A stretch of 64,000 nucleotides of DNA from Acinetobacter sp. ANC 4169. Lineage in GTDB: Bacteria; Pseudomonadota; Gammaproteobacteria; Pseudomonadales; Moraxellaceae. Each line of letters starts with the position of its first letter. Positions within the stretch are counted from its first letter, which is position 1. The stretch covers positions 62,001 through 126,000 of the forward strand of contig NZ_NEGE01000004.1 of NCBI RefSeq assembly GCF_002135355.1. The letters run 5' to 3'. A program made the translations under genes and the position numbers. The notes under the pieces were generated by a model that had not been told where the DNA came from, searched no databases, and saw only the letters and a program-made list of their open reading frames with translations. Shown piece by piece: positions 37,359 through 45,279 of this stretch.

Positions 37359-38717
37359 GTGTCTAATGCCTCGTCGGTTACTACGACCCGTTATGAATTA
37401 AAACAACTCTTTCATTTGATGATTCCGATTTTGGTCACTCAATTTTCCCAAGCCGGTCTGGGACTGATTGATACCATTATGGCGGGACATCTTTCTCCGG
37501 TTGATCTTGCCGCGATTGCTGTCGGGGTAGGCTTGTGGATTCCTGTCATGCTGCTGTTCAGTGGCATCATGATTGCCACCACACCTTTGGTTGCTGAAGC
37601 CAACGGTGCACGTACGCCCGAAAAAATTGCCACTATTGCACGGCAATCGCTGTGGATTGCATTGCTTCTGGGCATCATCGCTGCGCTGATTTTACAAATC
37701 ATGCCGTTCTTGCTACCTGTATTGGGTGTACCTGAAGTCTTGCTGCCCAAAGCCAGTTTATTCCTGCATGCTATTGGCCTGGGTATGCCCGCCGTAACCA
37801 TGTTTGCAGCGCTACGTGGCTATTCGGAAGCGTTGGGTCATCCACGCCCTGTGACAGCTATTAGCCTGATCGCATTAATCATTCTTGTTCCGCTTAACTT
37901 TATTTTTATGTATGGCTTGGGGCCGATTCCTGAATTAGGTTCAGCAGGTTGTGGCTTTGCCACCTCTATTTTGCAATGGCTGATGTTTATCGCTTTGGCC
38001 ATCTATGTTTTTAAAGGTAAAGCCTATGCTAAAACCCAGCCCTTTGCCGCATTTGAAAAAATCAATCCTTACTGGATCAAGCGCATTTTAAAACTCGGTT
38101 TTCCGATTGGTTTGGCCATCTTTTTTGAAGTGAGCCTGTTCAGCACGGCTGCGATTGTACTTAGTCCTTTGGGCGCAACCTTGGTGGCAGCCCATCAGAT
38201 TGCCATATCCGTGACCTCGCAGTTATTTATGATTCCGATGTCCTTGGCGATTGCACTGACCATTCGTGTAGGTACTTATTATGGGGAAAAAAACTGGCAG
38301 ACGATGTATAAGGTGCAATATCTGGGTTTGGCCACCGGCACTGTGTTTGCCATCGCCACCATGGCGCTGATCTGGGTGTTCCGACCGGAAATTGTGGCCA
38401 TTTACACTTCGGATTATGACGTGAGTCAAGTGGCCATGTATTTGCTATTATTTGCCATAGCCTATCAGCTAATGGATGCCTGGCAGGTCAGTGCAGCCGG
38501 TTGCCTGCGTGGCATGCAGGACACCAAAGGCCCAATGTGGATTACCATGATTGCCTATTGGGTGATTGCCTTCCCGGTCGGCATTTATCTGGCACGCTTT
38601 ACCGAGATGCAGGCTGCTGGGGTCTGGGTGGGCTTGATTGTCGGTTTAACTGTGGCCTGTGTCTTGTTATTGACTCGTTTATATATGAACAATAAACGTT
38701 TAGTGCAGCGGGTTTAA
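37359..38717 (+). CDS. abeM: MATE-family multidrug efflux pump, AbeM-like
   Basis: Twelve-helix cation-coupled exporter of the NorM branch; Acinetobacter AbeM exports fluoroquinolones, dyes and biocides. Two homologous halves are visible, starting PILVTQFSQAGLGLIDTIMAGHLS and GFPIGLAIFFEVSLFSTAAI. Length 452 aa compares well with AbeM (448). The start is GTG at 37359, giving MSNASSVTTTRYELKQLF; GATGAG lies 8 bases upstream. Symbol by similarity to AbeM from memory; specificity is not proven by sequence. Confidence 0.85.
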   Translation: MSNASSVTTTRYELKQLFHLMIPILVTQFSQAGLGLIDTIMAGHLSPVDLAAIAVGVGLWIPVMLLFSGIMIATTPLVAEANGARTPEKIATIARQSLWIALLLGIIAALILQIMPFLLPVLGVPEVLLPKASLFLHAIGLGMPAVTMFAALRGYSEALGHPRPVTAISLIALIILVPLNFIFMYGLGPIPELGSAGCGFATSILQWLMFIALAIYVFKGKAYAKTQPFAAFEKINPYWIKRILKLGFPIGLAIFFEVSLFSTAAIVLSPLGATLVAAHQIAISVTSQLFMIPMSLAIALTIRVGTYYGEKNWQTMYKVQYLGLATGTVFAIATMALIWVFRPEIVAIYTSDYDVSQVAMYLLLFAIAYQLMDAWQVSAAGCLRGMQDTKGPMWITMIAYWVIAFPVGIYLARFTEMQAAGVWVGLIVGLTVACVLLLTRLYMNNKRLVQRV

Positions 38718-38741
38718 TTCACACACCAACAATTTACTCAT

Positions 38742-38771
38742 AAAAAAGCGAAGTTTTGACTTCGCTTTTTT
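38742..38771. terminator. Bidirectional terminator after abeM
   Basis: 12-bp perfect stem AAAAAAGCGAAG (38742-38753) / CTTCGCTTTTTT (38760-38771) with a TTTTGA loop. It can also serve the remnant on the minus strand. Confidence 0.88.
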
Positions 38772-38798
38772 AAGGTCTTCACTTTTTGGTTAAATTCT

Positions 38799-38892
38799 TA
38801 TTGCTGTGCAGCCATTGCATCTTTTAAGCCTTGGTCACTCGAACACAAAAATGCGCATCATCTTTGCCTGTTAAATAACGATAAATTTTCAT
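38799..38892 (-). pseudogene. Remnant of a DUF1737-like small gene
   Basis: On the minus strand an ATG at 38892 opens MKIYRYLTGKDDAHFCVRVTKA, then a TAA stop at 38826-38824. The start resembles DUF1737 proteins (RYLTG-DDA-FC-RVT-ALN-GW), which are normally 50-70 residues. The next frame continues as DQGLKDAMAAQQ to a TAA at 38799-38801, just before the terminator, so an indel or deletion seems to have fused a DUF1737 start to another end. Inference from short matches; no search possible. Confidence 0.35.
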
Positions 38893-39104
38893 CACATATC
38901 ATATGTATTAAACCCAGGCATTATTCTAATTTGCTTCAAGTGTACTGCGGGATAAGAAAATCTACCGCAACTCTCTCAAAATAGCTAAAAATTCAAATAA
39001 AAATTAAGTACAAACAAAACCTTAACAATTTAAATTAGGCAGTTCGCCATTTGTCGCCTATGATCAGAGACATATCATTGATGATGATTTTCGAGGAATC
39101 TCGC
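38893..39104. other. Promoter region of the AarF-type kinase gene
   Basis: AT-rich stretch with no further gene or repeat recognised. Confidence 0.45.
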
Positions 39105-40403
39105 ATGGCAAAAACGGCTAGCACACCCGGTCGTCGCTTTATGAAACTTGCCAGTATGACGGCAAGTATTGCAACCAAAACAGTCTCAAATTCCATTAAA
39201 AATTTTAATGCCGATGAAGAACAAAAAAATGCTTCGCGCAGTAAACTTTTTCAAGATATCGGTTTGCAGATTGCCGATACGCTTGGTGAAATGAAAGGTG
39301 CGGTCATGAAAGTGGGGCAAATTGCCTCGCAATATAAAGATATCTTTCCACCCGAAGTGGCACGTGCCATCAGCAAGTTACAACGCCAAGCACCTGCCAT
39401 GCCTTATGCCGAAATTAAGGCTCAGGTCGAAAAAGAACTGGGTAAACCCATTCTGCAAATCTTTAAAAGTTTTGATGAACAGCCTTTTGCTGCGGCCTCG
39501 ATTGGCCAAGTGCATAAAGCCATTTTACCGAATGGTCAGCAAGTCGTGGTCAAAGTGCAATATCCGGGTGTGGACGAGGCCTGCGAAAGCGACCTGAAAC
39601 AGGTACGCTTGGCCCTGCGTTTAATGGGTGTGCTTAAAATTGACCGTAAATTGCAGGATCGACTGTTTAATGAAATTCAGGAAAGTCTGGATAACGAGCT
39701 AAATTACCAGGTCGAAGCACAAAATCTGCAAGTTGCACGTACCTTCCATGAAACTTTAGACAGCAAGATTATTATTCCCCAAGTCTATTCAGACTATTCC
39801 TCACGCCATATTTTAACCTTAAGCATGGAACAGGGCGAAAGCATGGAAACCGCCAGTACCTGGTCTCAAGACACCCGTAATGAACTGGGACGCCGTTTGT
39901 TCCGTGCTATTGGTCAGGAAATTTTCTATCTGAAACGTTTCCACTGTGACCCGCATCCAGGTAACTTTGCCTTCCGTGAAGATGGTACGGTGATTATTTA
40001 CGACTACGGCGGTGTCAAAACCCTTTCTACCGAAATTGTCTCGAATTTCAAGACCCTGATCAATGCAGCCCGTGAAGGTAATATTGCCGAAATGGAACAA
40101 AAGCTGGATGACCTGCATTCCCTCACCACGCAAGGCAAGTTCCCTGAAGACCTCTATCGCCAGTGGCTGGAAGTGCTAATGCGTCCGCTCACTACGCATT
40201 ACGATTTTGCCAAAAACTCTGCCCATCATGATGGTGTCGAGCTGCTCAAACCGTCATTAAAATATTGGGATGTGTTTAAGCCTTCACCGGATACCTTGAT
40301 GGTCAACCGCACAGTTTCCGGACATTACTGGAACTTAATTCATTTAAAAGTGAATGATAACCTGAATGATTTGTTTGAGGAGCTGGTGCCGCCTCGCGTC
40401 TAA
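39105..40403 (+). CDS. ABC1/AarF (UbiB-like) atypical kinase family protein
   Basis: A 432-aa atypical kinase/ATPase of the ADCK/UbiB family, members of which support ubiquinone synthesis or lipid handling. Signatures: KxGQ motif KVGQIAS at 69-72, AAASIGQVHKA (alanine-rich loop), HCDPHPGNF and YDYGGVK in place of DFG. It lacks the C-terminal membrane helices of true UbiB, so it is more likely the paralogue class. ATG 39105 is preceded by GAGGA at 7 bases. The reading frame stays open to 39051 without support. Confidence 0.85.
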   Translation: MAKTASTPGRRFMKLASMTASIATKTVSNSIKNFNADEEQKNASRSKLFQDIGLQIADTLGEMKGAVMKVGQIASQYKDIFPPEVARAISKLQRQAPAMPYAEIKAQVEKELGKPILQIFKSFDEQPFAAASIGQVHKAILPNGQQVVVKVQYPGVDEACESDLKQVRLALRLMGVLKIDRKLQDRLFNEIQESLDNELNYQVEAQNLQVARTFHETLDSKIIIPQVYSDYSSRHILTLSMEQGESMETASTWSQDTRNELGRRLFRAIGQEIFYLKRFHCDPHPGNFAFREDGTVIIYDYGGVKTLSTEIVSNFKTLINAAREGNIAEMEQKLDDLHSLTTQGKFPEDLYRQWLEVLMRPLTTHYDFAKNSAHHDGVELLKPSLKYWDVFKPSPDTLMVNRTVSGHYWNLIHLKVNDNLNDLFEELVPPRV

Positions 40404-40414
40404 TGACCAACCAT

Positions 40415-40445
40415 AAACCCGGTTAACAAATTGTCACCGGGTTTT
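40415..40445 (+). terminator. Terminator after the AarF-type gene
   Basis: AAACCCGGT (40415-40423) / ACCGGGTTT (40436-40444) stem, then T-rich. Confidence 0.75.
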
Positions 40446-40456
40446 ATTTGAATATT

Positions 40457-40479
40457 TAATTGTTATGTTATAACATTTC
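40457..40479. promoter_or_regulatory. Zur box upstream of rpmE2
   Basis: The 23-mer from 40457 to 40479 matches the gamma-proteobacterial Zur consensus GAAATGTTATANTATAACATTTC at 19 of 22 informative positions, with the right half TATAACATTTC exact. It lies 31 bases before the rpmE2 start. L31 type B genes are classic Zur targets, since they replace zinc-binding L31. Confidence 0.75.
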
Positions 40480-40510
40480 TTTAAATTTAAAATATGCGAT
40501 GGAGAAATGT

Positions 40511-40765
40511 ATGCGTCCAGATATCCACCCAGACTATCAACCCGTGCTGTTCCACGACACCAATGCAGATGTCTATTTTGTAATTGGCAGCACATTAAAA
40601 CCAACCCAGACCCGTGAATATGAAGGCCAGACTTATCCTTATGTCACTCTGGATATTTCCAGTGCCTCTCATCCGTTTTATACCGGTGAGCAGCGTCAAA
40701 CCAGCAATGAAGGTCGTGTGGCAAGTTTCAATAAACGTTTCGCGCGTTTCAAACGCTCACATTAA
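40511..40765 (+). CDS. rpmE2: Type B (zinc-independent) ribosomal protein L31
   Basis: An 84-aa L31 of the C-minus type. It lacks the CxxC zinc pairs of L31A, and begins [20 protein letters not shown], with the conserved HPFYTGEQR block near residue 56. It replaces zinc-containing L31 when zinc is scarce, freeing the metal. GGAG at 40501-40504 precedes ATG 40511; an open frame upstream has no homology. The Zur-like operator upstream predicts induction on zinc starvation. Followed by a strong terminator. Confidence 0.95.
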   Translation: MRPDIHPDYQPVLFHDTNADVYFVIGSTLKPTQTREYEGQTYPYVTLDISSASHPFYTGEQRQTSNEGRVASFNKRFARFKRSH

Positions 40766-40809
40766 CTTCATATTATTTTAAGATTTCAACGCTAATCTTA
40801 AGACTTGCA

Positions 40810-40846
40810 AAGCCCAAGCACTCTCCTCCAGCTTGGGCTTCTTTTT
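40810..40846 (+). terminator. Terminator after rpmE2
   Basis: AAGCCCAAGC (40810-40819) / GCTTGGGCTT (40831-40840) stem and T run. Confidence 0.88.
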
Positions 40847-40870
40847 ATCTTTATAATTGATCTTCAGGTT

Positions 40871-41251
40871 TTATCTGCTGTGTAGCAACCACTGAAACAG
40901 ATAAAAACCCATAGCCAAAACAATCACCCCAGTGATCACACTGGAAATGACATAACCCAAAGCCAAGGCGATTTGGCCATGCTTTAATAACTGGAAGGTC
41001 TCCAGACCAAAACTGGAAAAGGTGGTAAAGCCGCCTAAAATACCGACCATCAAAAACAGGCGTGCTTCATTTTGCAAAACAGGAAATTTTTGGCTATAGG
41101 CAAAGAAAATACCGGCAAGCAGACAGCCACAAATATTGATCCACCATGTTGTCCACGGAAATCCACTGCTCGGTTTAAATAGAAATACCCCTGCCCCATA
41201 ACGAAAACTTGCGCCAACCGCTCCCCCTAAAGCTACCAGTAGCCAATTCAT
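40871..41251 (-). CDS. crcB: Fluoride channel CrcB/Fluc
   Basis: A 126-aa four-helix inner-membrane protein that exports fluoride as a dual-topology dimer. Signatures: GGAVGASFRYGAG near residue 10, the Asn-containing WINICGCLLAG and the phenylalanine-track motif GGFTTFSSFGLE at 73-84. The 150-base upstream region shows no fluoride riboswitch that I recognise, so regulation is unclear. Confidence 0.93.
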   Translation of the reverse strand: MNWLLVALGGAVGASFRYGAGVFLFKPSSGFPWTTWWINICGCLLAGIFFAYSQKFPVLQNEARLFLMVGILGGFTTFSSFGLETFQLLKHGQIALALGYVISSVITGVIVLAMGFYLFQWLLHSR

Positions 41252-41404
41252 ATTTGTTCCAGTTTTGTCGAGTCAAAGATCAAGATTGTATAAATGCTTT
41301 ATTCACTATAGCGCACAAATGAGCTGAAATAGTAATGAAATGCCGCAGTAAAAATTGTTATAGTCACGTGGTTTTTAAACTTTTTTCTATGAATTGAGGA
41401 AATT

Positions 41405-41737
41405 ATGGCTCAGGATTTATTGGCACAGCTTCAAGCAGGTGAAATCAAATTTGCAGACGTGATTGCGTACATTGATGCCCGTTATCAGCATACCCCGACA
41501 GCATTTCAAAACGGCAAACAGGCCAATGCTGCAACCGAAAACCAAGGCAGTGCCAAAGTATTTTCTTTTGCCCAACTCAATGGTCTAGATCAGGCACAAA
41601 CGCTCAGTTTATTTGCTGAACATTATGCAGCGGTATTAGCGACCCCTGAAGCCACAGACCACCAGAACATTCGCCAGTTTATGCAAAATGGCTGGGATGG
41701 CATTCAGTTTGATGGTCAGGCATTAACAGCGAAATAA
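41405..41737 (+). CDS. HopJ-family small protein
   Basis: A 110-aa protein matching the HopJ family (PF08888), named after a Pseudomonas syringae type III effector but widely found in non-pathogens without type III secretion. Typical segments: FADVIAYIDARYQHTPTAFQNG, KVFSFAQLNGL, CFGEHY-like LFAEHYAAVLATP and NIRQFMQNGWDGIQF. No type III secretion genes are nearby, so a housekeeping role is more likely than effector function. The ATG follows GAGGAAATT. Terminator downstream. Confidence 0.8.
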   Translation: MAQDLLAQLQAGEIKFADVIAYIDARYQHTPTAFQNGKQANAATENQGSAKVFSFAQLNGLDQAQTLSLFAEHYAAVLATPEATDHQNIRQFMQNGWDGIQFDGQALTAK

Positions 41738-41762
41738 GTTATTTATATAGGTCTTAGAATAT

Positions 41763-41796
41763 AAAAAGCCCGCTTTAATAAAGCGGACTTTTTTTT
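41763..41796 (+). terminator. Terminator after the HopJ-family gene
   Basis: CCGCTTT / AAAGCGG stem with an AAT loop, extended AG/CT, then eight Ts. Confidence 0.85.
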
Positions 41797-41843
41797 ACTC
41801 TATTGATCACCCGAAATCTTATTAAAACAAGCTTCAGATACGC

Positions 41844-42022
41844 GAATGTGGCAGGGATGCCACATGTTGCCCATCCTTGCGCTGCATTTTAAAGCAGTGC
41901 TTAAAATTGGCTCAGGATGTTGTGTGTGGACAACTAAGGCTTTTGCCTACTTTTGGCCTGTCAAAAGTAGGATTAAAGCCTACGCAAAGTACTTTTGACT
42001 TTTAAAGAAAAACAAGGCTGTG
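41844..42022 (-). repeat. Composite intergenic repeat, copy B (inverted relative to copy A)
   Basis: Reverse complement of the element at 27576-27754. Shared features: the CAAAAGTAGG/CCTACTTTTG hairpin with a competing GTAGG arm, GAGCC + TTTTAAGCACTGCTTTAAAA + CAGCGCAAGGATGGG, and TGTGGCA/TGCCACA. Substitutions lie mostly outside paired arms, or in one loop (CTAAAC against CTTTAAT). Located between convergent HopJ and chagasin-like genes. Confidence 0.85.
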
Positions 42023-42059
42023 CCAACAGTAAGCTTCACACAAATACTAAATCATTAAA

Positions 42060-42467
42060 TCAAGACACCCGAACCCGACAACGCCACTCATCAACCGGAT
42101 TCTGTTCCCATGATCGGCCATGTTTCACGTGAATCCATTCTTCACCGGGTTGCAGTGCAGTAAATATAAACTGTTTTTGTCCACCCATACCCACCATCGG
42201 CGGCTGGCTTTTCCCTTGATCTTGCTGATAAATTTCCTCAACTTTTAAAATATTTTGCGGCTGGGCCACTTGCCAGATATAGCCTGTAGTCGGATTCTCC
42301 GGCAAGGTGAGTTCCAGAGTTTGTCCGACATTCATTTCCAGCAAAGTCGGACATTGCTGCTCCAAGGAATAAACATGGGTTTTGCCATCAATCGTTGGAC
42401 TCATGCTACTACACCCCACCACGCTAACCCCCAGTGCTGCCGCAAAACATAGCGCTAAAGCTTTCAT
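42060..42467 (-). CDS. Chagasin-like (I42) protease inhibitor, lipoprotein
   Basis: A 135-aa precursor with a lipoprotein signal ending VVGC (Cys19). The mature part matches the chagasin/I42 cysteine-protease inhibitor fold: loop L2 NPTTGYIW near residue 59, loop L4 VGMGGQKQFIF and loop L6 with GRSWEQ. These three loops occupy the papain active site in known inhibitors. Inference: an envelope-anchored inhibitor of C1-type peptidases. It is upstream-neighboured on the same strand by a periplasmic protein with 51 bases between. Confidence 0.8.
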   Translation of the reverse strand: MKALALCFAAALGVSVVGCSSMSPTIDGKTHVYSLEQQCPTLLEMNVGQTLELTLPENPTTGYIWQVAQPQNILKVEEIYQQDQGKSQPPMVGMGGQKQFIFTALQPGEEWIHVKHGRSWEQNPVDEWRCRVRVS

Positions 42468-42518
42468 TAGCCTACTCTTTTCCCATTTTATTAAACTTAT
42501 TACTGGCTAGATGCCAGA

Positions 42519-43079
42519 TTAACCTTTGACCCGTTCAATCCATTCAATGGAACTAACACGGAATAATTCACACGCACCATCCCCTGTATCTGTCGGAACT
42601 AAAGATGAAGTCCAAACCAGATTCTTGTCTTTAATTTCTACCAGCTCGCCTTTTAGCCGCACCAAATCTCCACGTTTTACATTTTTAATCTGCTTGGCAA
42701 TTTTCGGGTTTGCCGGAATGATGTGCATATTCGACACCATCTGCATGGCTTGCTCTTTCGGCACCGGTAAACGGTCAATCTTCCAGTTCAGGTAACGGTC
42801 ATACTGATTGACCGATATATGTCGTGCAATCTCAGGCTCGGCAAACAACCCCCAGCTCACAGCATAATCAATGGGCGAAAACTTGGCTTGTTCATCGCTG
42901 GTATAAATTTTCGAACCCAAAATACGAAAATCCCCTTTAAAGGACTGCAATTTTTTAATCGACTGATCTTTAGATACCGGAGCCAGACCTTTGGAAATAT
43001 TATGATCGACAGAGGCACTCGCACTCACCTGCAACATACTGGCTGCAAGTAAAGTACTAAATAATATTGCTCTGATCAT
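42519..43079 (-). CDS. Conserved periplasmic protein of unknown function
   Basis: A 186-aa protein with a signal peptide (cleavage near SASA, residue 22). The mature part contains well-spaced conserved blocks PIDYAVSWGLFAEPE, NMHIIPANPKI, VKRGDLVRLKGELVEI and TDTGDGACELF, a pattern I recognise from uncharacterised proteins in many proteobacteria. The VRLKGELVEI segment looks like an OB-type barrel strand. No catalytic motif. It lies upstream of the chagasin-like gene, same strand. Confidence 0.65.
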   Translation of the reverse strand: MIRAILFSTLLAASMLQVSASASVDHNISKGLAPVSKDQSIKKLQSFKGDFRILGSKIYTSDEQAKFSPIDYAVSWGLFAEPEIARHISVNQYDRYLNWKIDRLPVPKEQAMQMVSNMHIIPANPKIAKQIKNVKRGDLVRLKGELVEIKDKNLVWTSSLVPTDTGDGACELFRVSSIEWIERVKG

Positions 43080-43253
43080 CTGTATGCCCCTAACAAATTT
43101 CTTGATTTCTAACTTAATCTTAAATCAGTAAACTTAAATAACCATATGGACTTGGTAACAATATAGATATATTCAGTCACTTTTTTGTCTTATTCCTCAA
43201 CCCGACTTTTGGTTAAAATAAAACGATATAAAGCAAGAAAAATTAAGTGATCA

Positions 43254-43874
43254 ATGATTTATAAATTTTACCAACAACATATTTTTCCGCATTTACTCAA
43301 TCAAGTCATGCAAACACCCAGCCTGATGGATCAGCGCCGCGAACTGCTGTTACCTATTGCCGGCGAAGTACTCGAAATTGGCTTTGGTACCGGGGTTAAT
43401 CTGCCTTTTTATCAAAATATTGATACGCTCTACGCTCTGGAACCGAATGCCGATATTTATCAGTTGGCAATCAAGCGCGTGCATGAAAGTGCCATTCATG
43501 TGCAGCACGTTCAGGCCAGTGCAGAAAAACTGCCTTTTGCCGACAATAGCATCGAGCATATAGTCAGCAGCTGGACACTCTGCAGTATTAAACATCTAGA
43601 TCAGGCCCTGGCTGAATTGCATCGTGTACTCAAGCCTGCAGGAACTTTGCATCTGGTCGAACATGTGCTGTCTGACCGCCCTACGCTGCAACATCTGCAA
43701 AACCTGCTGACCCCTATTCAAAAACGCCTTGCCGATGGCTGTCATCTGAATCGCAATATTGAACAGGCTTTGCTGGATGCGCATTTCAGCTTTAAAGAAA
43801 AACATTACCTGGATGCAGCCAGCGTTCCTAGCATTGCACAGCGCATGCTGTTTGCCCGGGCGCAAAAACAATAA
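43254..43874 (+). CDS. Class I SAM-dependent methyltransferase
   Basis: A 206-aa Rossmann methyltransferase. Motif I EVLEIGFGTGVNLPFY is near residue 37, motif II ends YALEPN, and the WTLCSIKHLDQALAELHRVLKPAGTLHLVEH block corresponds to the UbiE/Methyltransf_11 type. Such proteins act on lipids, quinones or small molecules; substrate not inferable. Divergent from the 42519 gene across 174 AT-rich bases. Confidence 0.85.
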   Translation: MIYKFYQQHIFPHLLNQVMQTPSLMDQRRELLLPIAGEVLEIGFGTGVNLPFYQNIDTLYALEPNADIYQLAIKRVHESAIHVQHVQASAEKLPFADNSIEHIVSSWTLCSIKHLDQALAELHRVLKPAGTLHLVEHVLSDRPTLQHLQNLLTPIQKRLADGCHLNRNIEQALLDAHFSFKEKHYLDAASVPSIAQRMLFARAQKQ

Positions 43875-43891
43875 AATTAATTGAAGATCAA

Positions 43892-43908
43892 TTGAAGCAT
43901 TGCTTAGA
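43892..43908. repeat. GCAYTGC-type hairpin, weak copy
   Basis: TTGAAGCATTGCTTAGAA between the convergent methyltransferase and nuclease genes; a shortened relative of the elements at 17546 and 27810. Confidence 0.4.
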
Positions 43909-43913
43909 AACAG

Positions 43914-44384
43914 CTATTCATCATCAAAATCAATGCGCACCGTTTCAAAACGTACCCGCCCTTCCCGTATGGCCTGGGCAATCGCCTGTTGCCCCTTGGT
44001 TAGACGGGCACCACCACTTTTAATGTCAATCAGCACCACCTCAATATCTTCGGGGCTGCCTTCACCATCGCGCAAGTCGGTATAGCCATCGAAAACCACA
44101 TAATCGACCGGATCCCCCAGAAATTTGGCATCACTGGGTAAATATTGAAACTGGGGCATAATCGGCGCCAGCTGCTCGGCCATCTTGCCTTTTAGCACCG
44201 CACGGCTGGTATTGACACTGCGTTTTTGTGCATGGGTCAAAGCCTGTTGATGCTCCAGTTCCAGTTCTGCAATGTATTGTTCATACTCTGCCTTAATACG
44301 TCCATTACGGGTATTGCTTAAAATGATGGTGGTTAACACCACGCCTATACACGCCCCAATCAGCATTGCCATCCAAATGGACAT
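43914..44384 (-). CDS. Holliday junction resolvase-like nuclease, membrane-anchored
   Basis: A 156-aa protein with an N-terminal membrane helix (about residues 4-24), a helical KxE-rich linker, and a C-terminal domain resembling PF10107 (endonuclease related to archaeal Holliday junction resolvases). Core residues: DYVVFDGYTDLRDG, then IEVVLIDIKSGGARLTKGQQAIAQAI, with a D...D-x-K arrangement of PD-(D/E)xK type. Activity not demonstrated for the family as far as I know. Divergent from the ParA-like gene. Confidence 0.75.
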   Translation of the reverse strand: MSIWMAMLIGACIGVVLTTIILSNTRNGRIKAEYEQYIAELELEHQQALTHAQKRSVNTSRAVLKGKMAEQLAPIMPQFQYLPSDAKFLGDPVDYVVFDGYTDLRDGEGSPEDIEVVLIDIKSGGARLTKGQQAIAQAIREGRVRFETVRIDFDDE

Positions 44385-44503
44385 TATTTTTCCCTAATTG
44401 CAAAAATTACCGCCGTATATGCCTTAAGACTTTTGTCCCGAGTCATATTCACTGCATCAAACAATGATATGCTAGGACTGAGCAGAATAAAATCGTCAGG
44501 GTC

Positions 44504-45148
44504 ATGAAAACTATCTTAATTGCCAATCAAAAAGGTGGATGCGGGAAAACCGTTACTGCAATTAATCTGGCTGCCGCTTTGGCACAAAAGGGATATAAAG
44601 TCGCACTTGCCGATGCCGATAATCAAAAATCTGCCTTGCAGTGGCTGAAACAACGTCCGGAAAATGCTGCTCCAATTCAAAGTCTGGACTGGCGTCAGGA
44701 AAAATCGATTGGGGATGTGCCTAAAAATATCGAATATCTGATTATTGATGCCCCGGGTGCCCTCACTGGTGAACATGCCGAACAATTGGTAAGTGAAGCA
44801 CACGCCATTATTACCCCATTGCAGCCCTCTTTTTTTGATACCGAAAGTACCCGCCGTTTTCTTAAGCATTTACAGGATATTAAGCGTATCCGCAAAGGTA
44901 AGGTACAGATTTTACTGTTGGCCAACCGGGTAAAAGCAAATAGTGCCAGCTCCAAAGATATACAGGATTTTTTCCAAAAAATTGAACAGCAACCCGTGGC
45001 CTGGATTTCCGAGCGCACCGCCTATGCTCAACTAGCCATGCATGGACTGAGTATTTTTGATAAAACGCAAAAAAATTATCTGGCCATGCAAGATCAGTGG
45101 CAACCGCTGTTAAATGCCATTATCGATGATCCTAGTGCCTGGTTTTAA
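44504..45148 (+). CDS. ParA/MinD-type ATPase, orphan
   Basis: A 214-aa deviant-Walker ATPase: KGGCGKTVT at residues 10-18, the Walker A' [12 protein letters not shown] and the Walker B-like [10 protein letters not shown]. Proteins of this size position chromosomes, plasmids, or polar machines. No parB or parS is nearby, and the conserved neighbour is a membrane-anchored nuclease divergent from it, so this is an orphan and its cargo is unknown. The start ATG follows GTCAGGGTC. Confidence 0.88.
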   Translation: MKTILIANQKGGCGKTVTAINLAAALAQKGYKVALADADNQKSALQWLKQRPENAAPIQSLDWRQEKSIGDVPKNIEYLIIDAPGALTGEHAEQLVSEAHAIITPLQPSFFDTESTRRFLKHLQDIKRIRKGKVQILLLANRVKANSASSKDIQDFFQKIEQQPVAWISERTAYAQLAMHGLSIFDKTQKNYLAMQDQWQPLLNAIIDDPSAWF

Positions 45149-45219
45149 TGCCATCAAGAGGATGCAACGAGGAAGTCTGAATTTAAGCGCGCAATAAATA
45201 TTCATCACAACTTACCCAG

Positions 45220-45246
45220 CTCTCGTTCTCGGGAGCTTTTTTTTCG
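45220..45246 (+). terminator. Terminator after the ParA-like gene
   Basis: AGCTCTCG / CGGGAGCT stem (one wobble) with a TTCT loop and an eight-T run. Confidence 0.85.
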
Positions 45247-45279
45247 GTTAAGATGAACTCCGAACTTAGGAAGTAGTCA

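Noticed and set aside
41252..41404. Fluoride riboswitch upstream of crcB
   Set aside because: The conserved pseudoknot sequence is not visible in the 150 bases checked on the minus strand.
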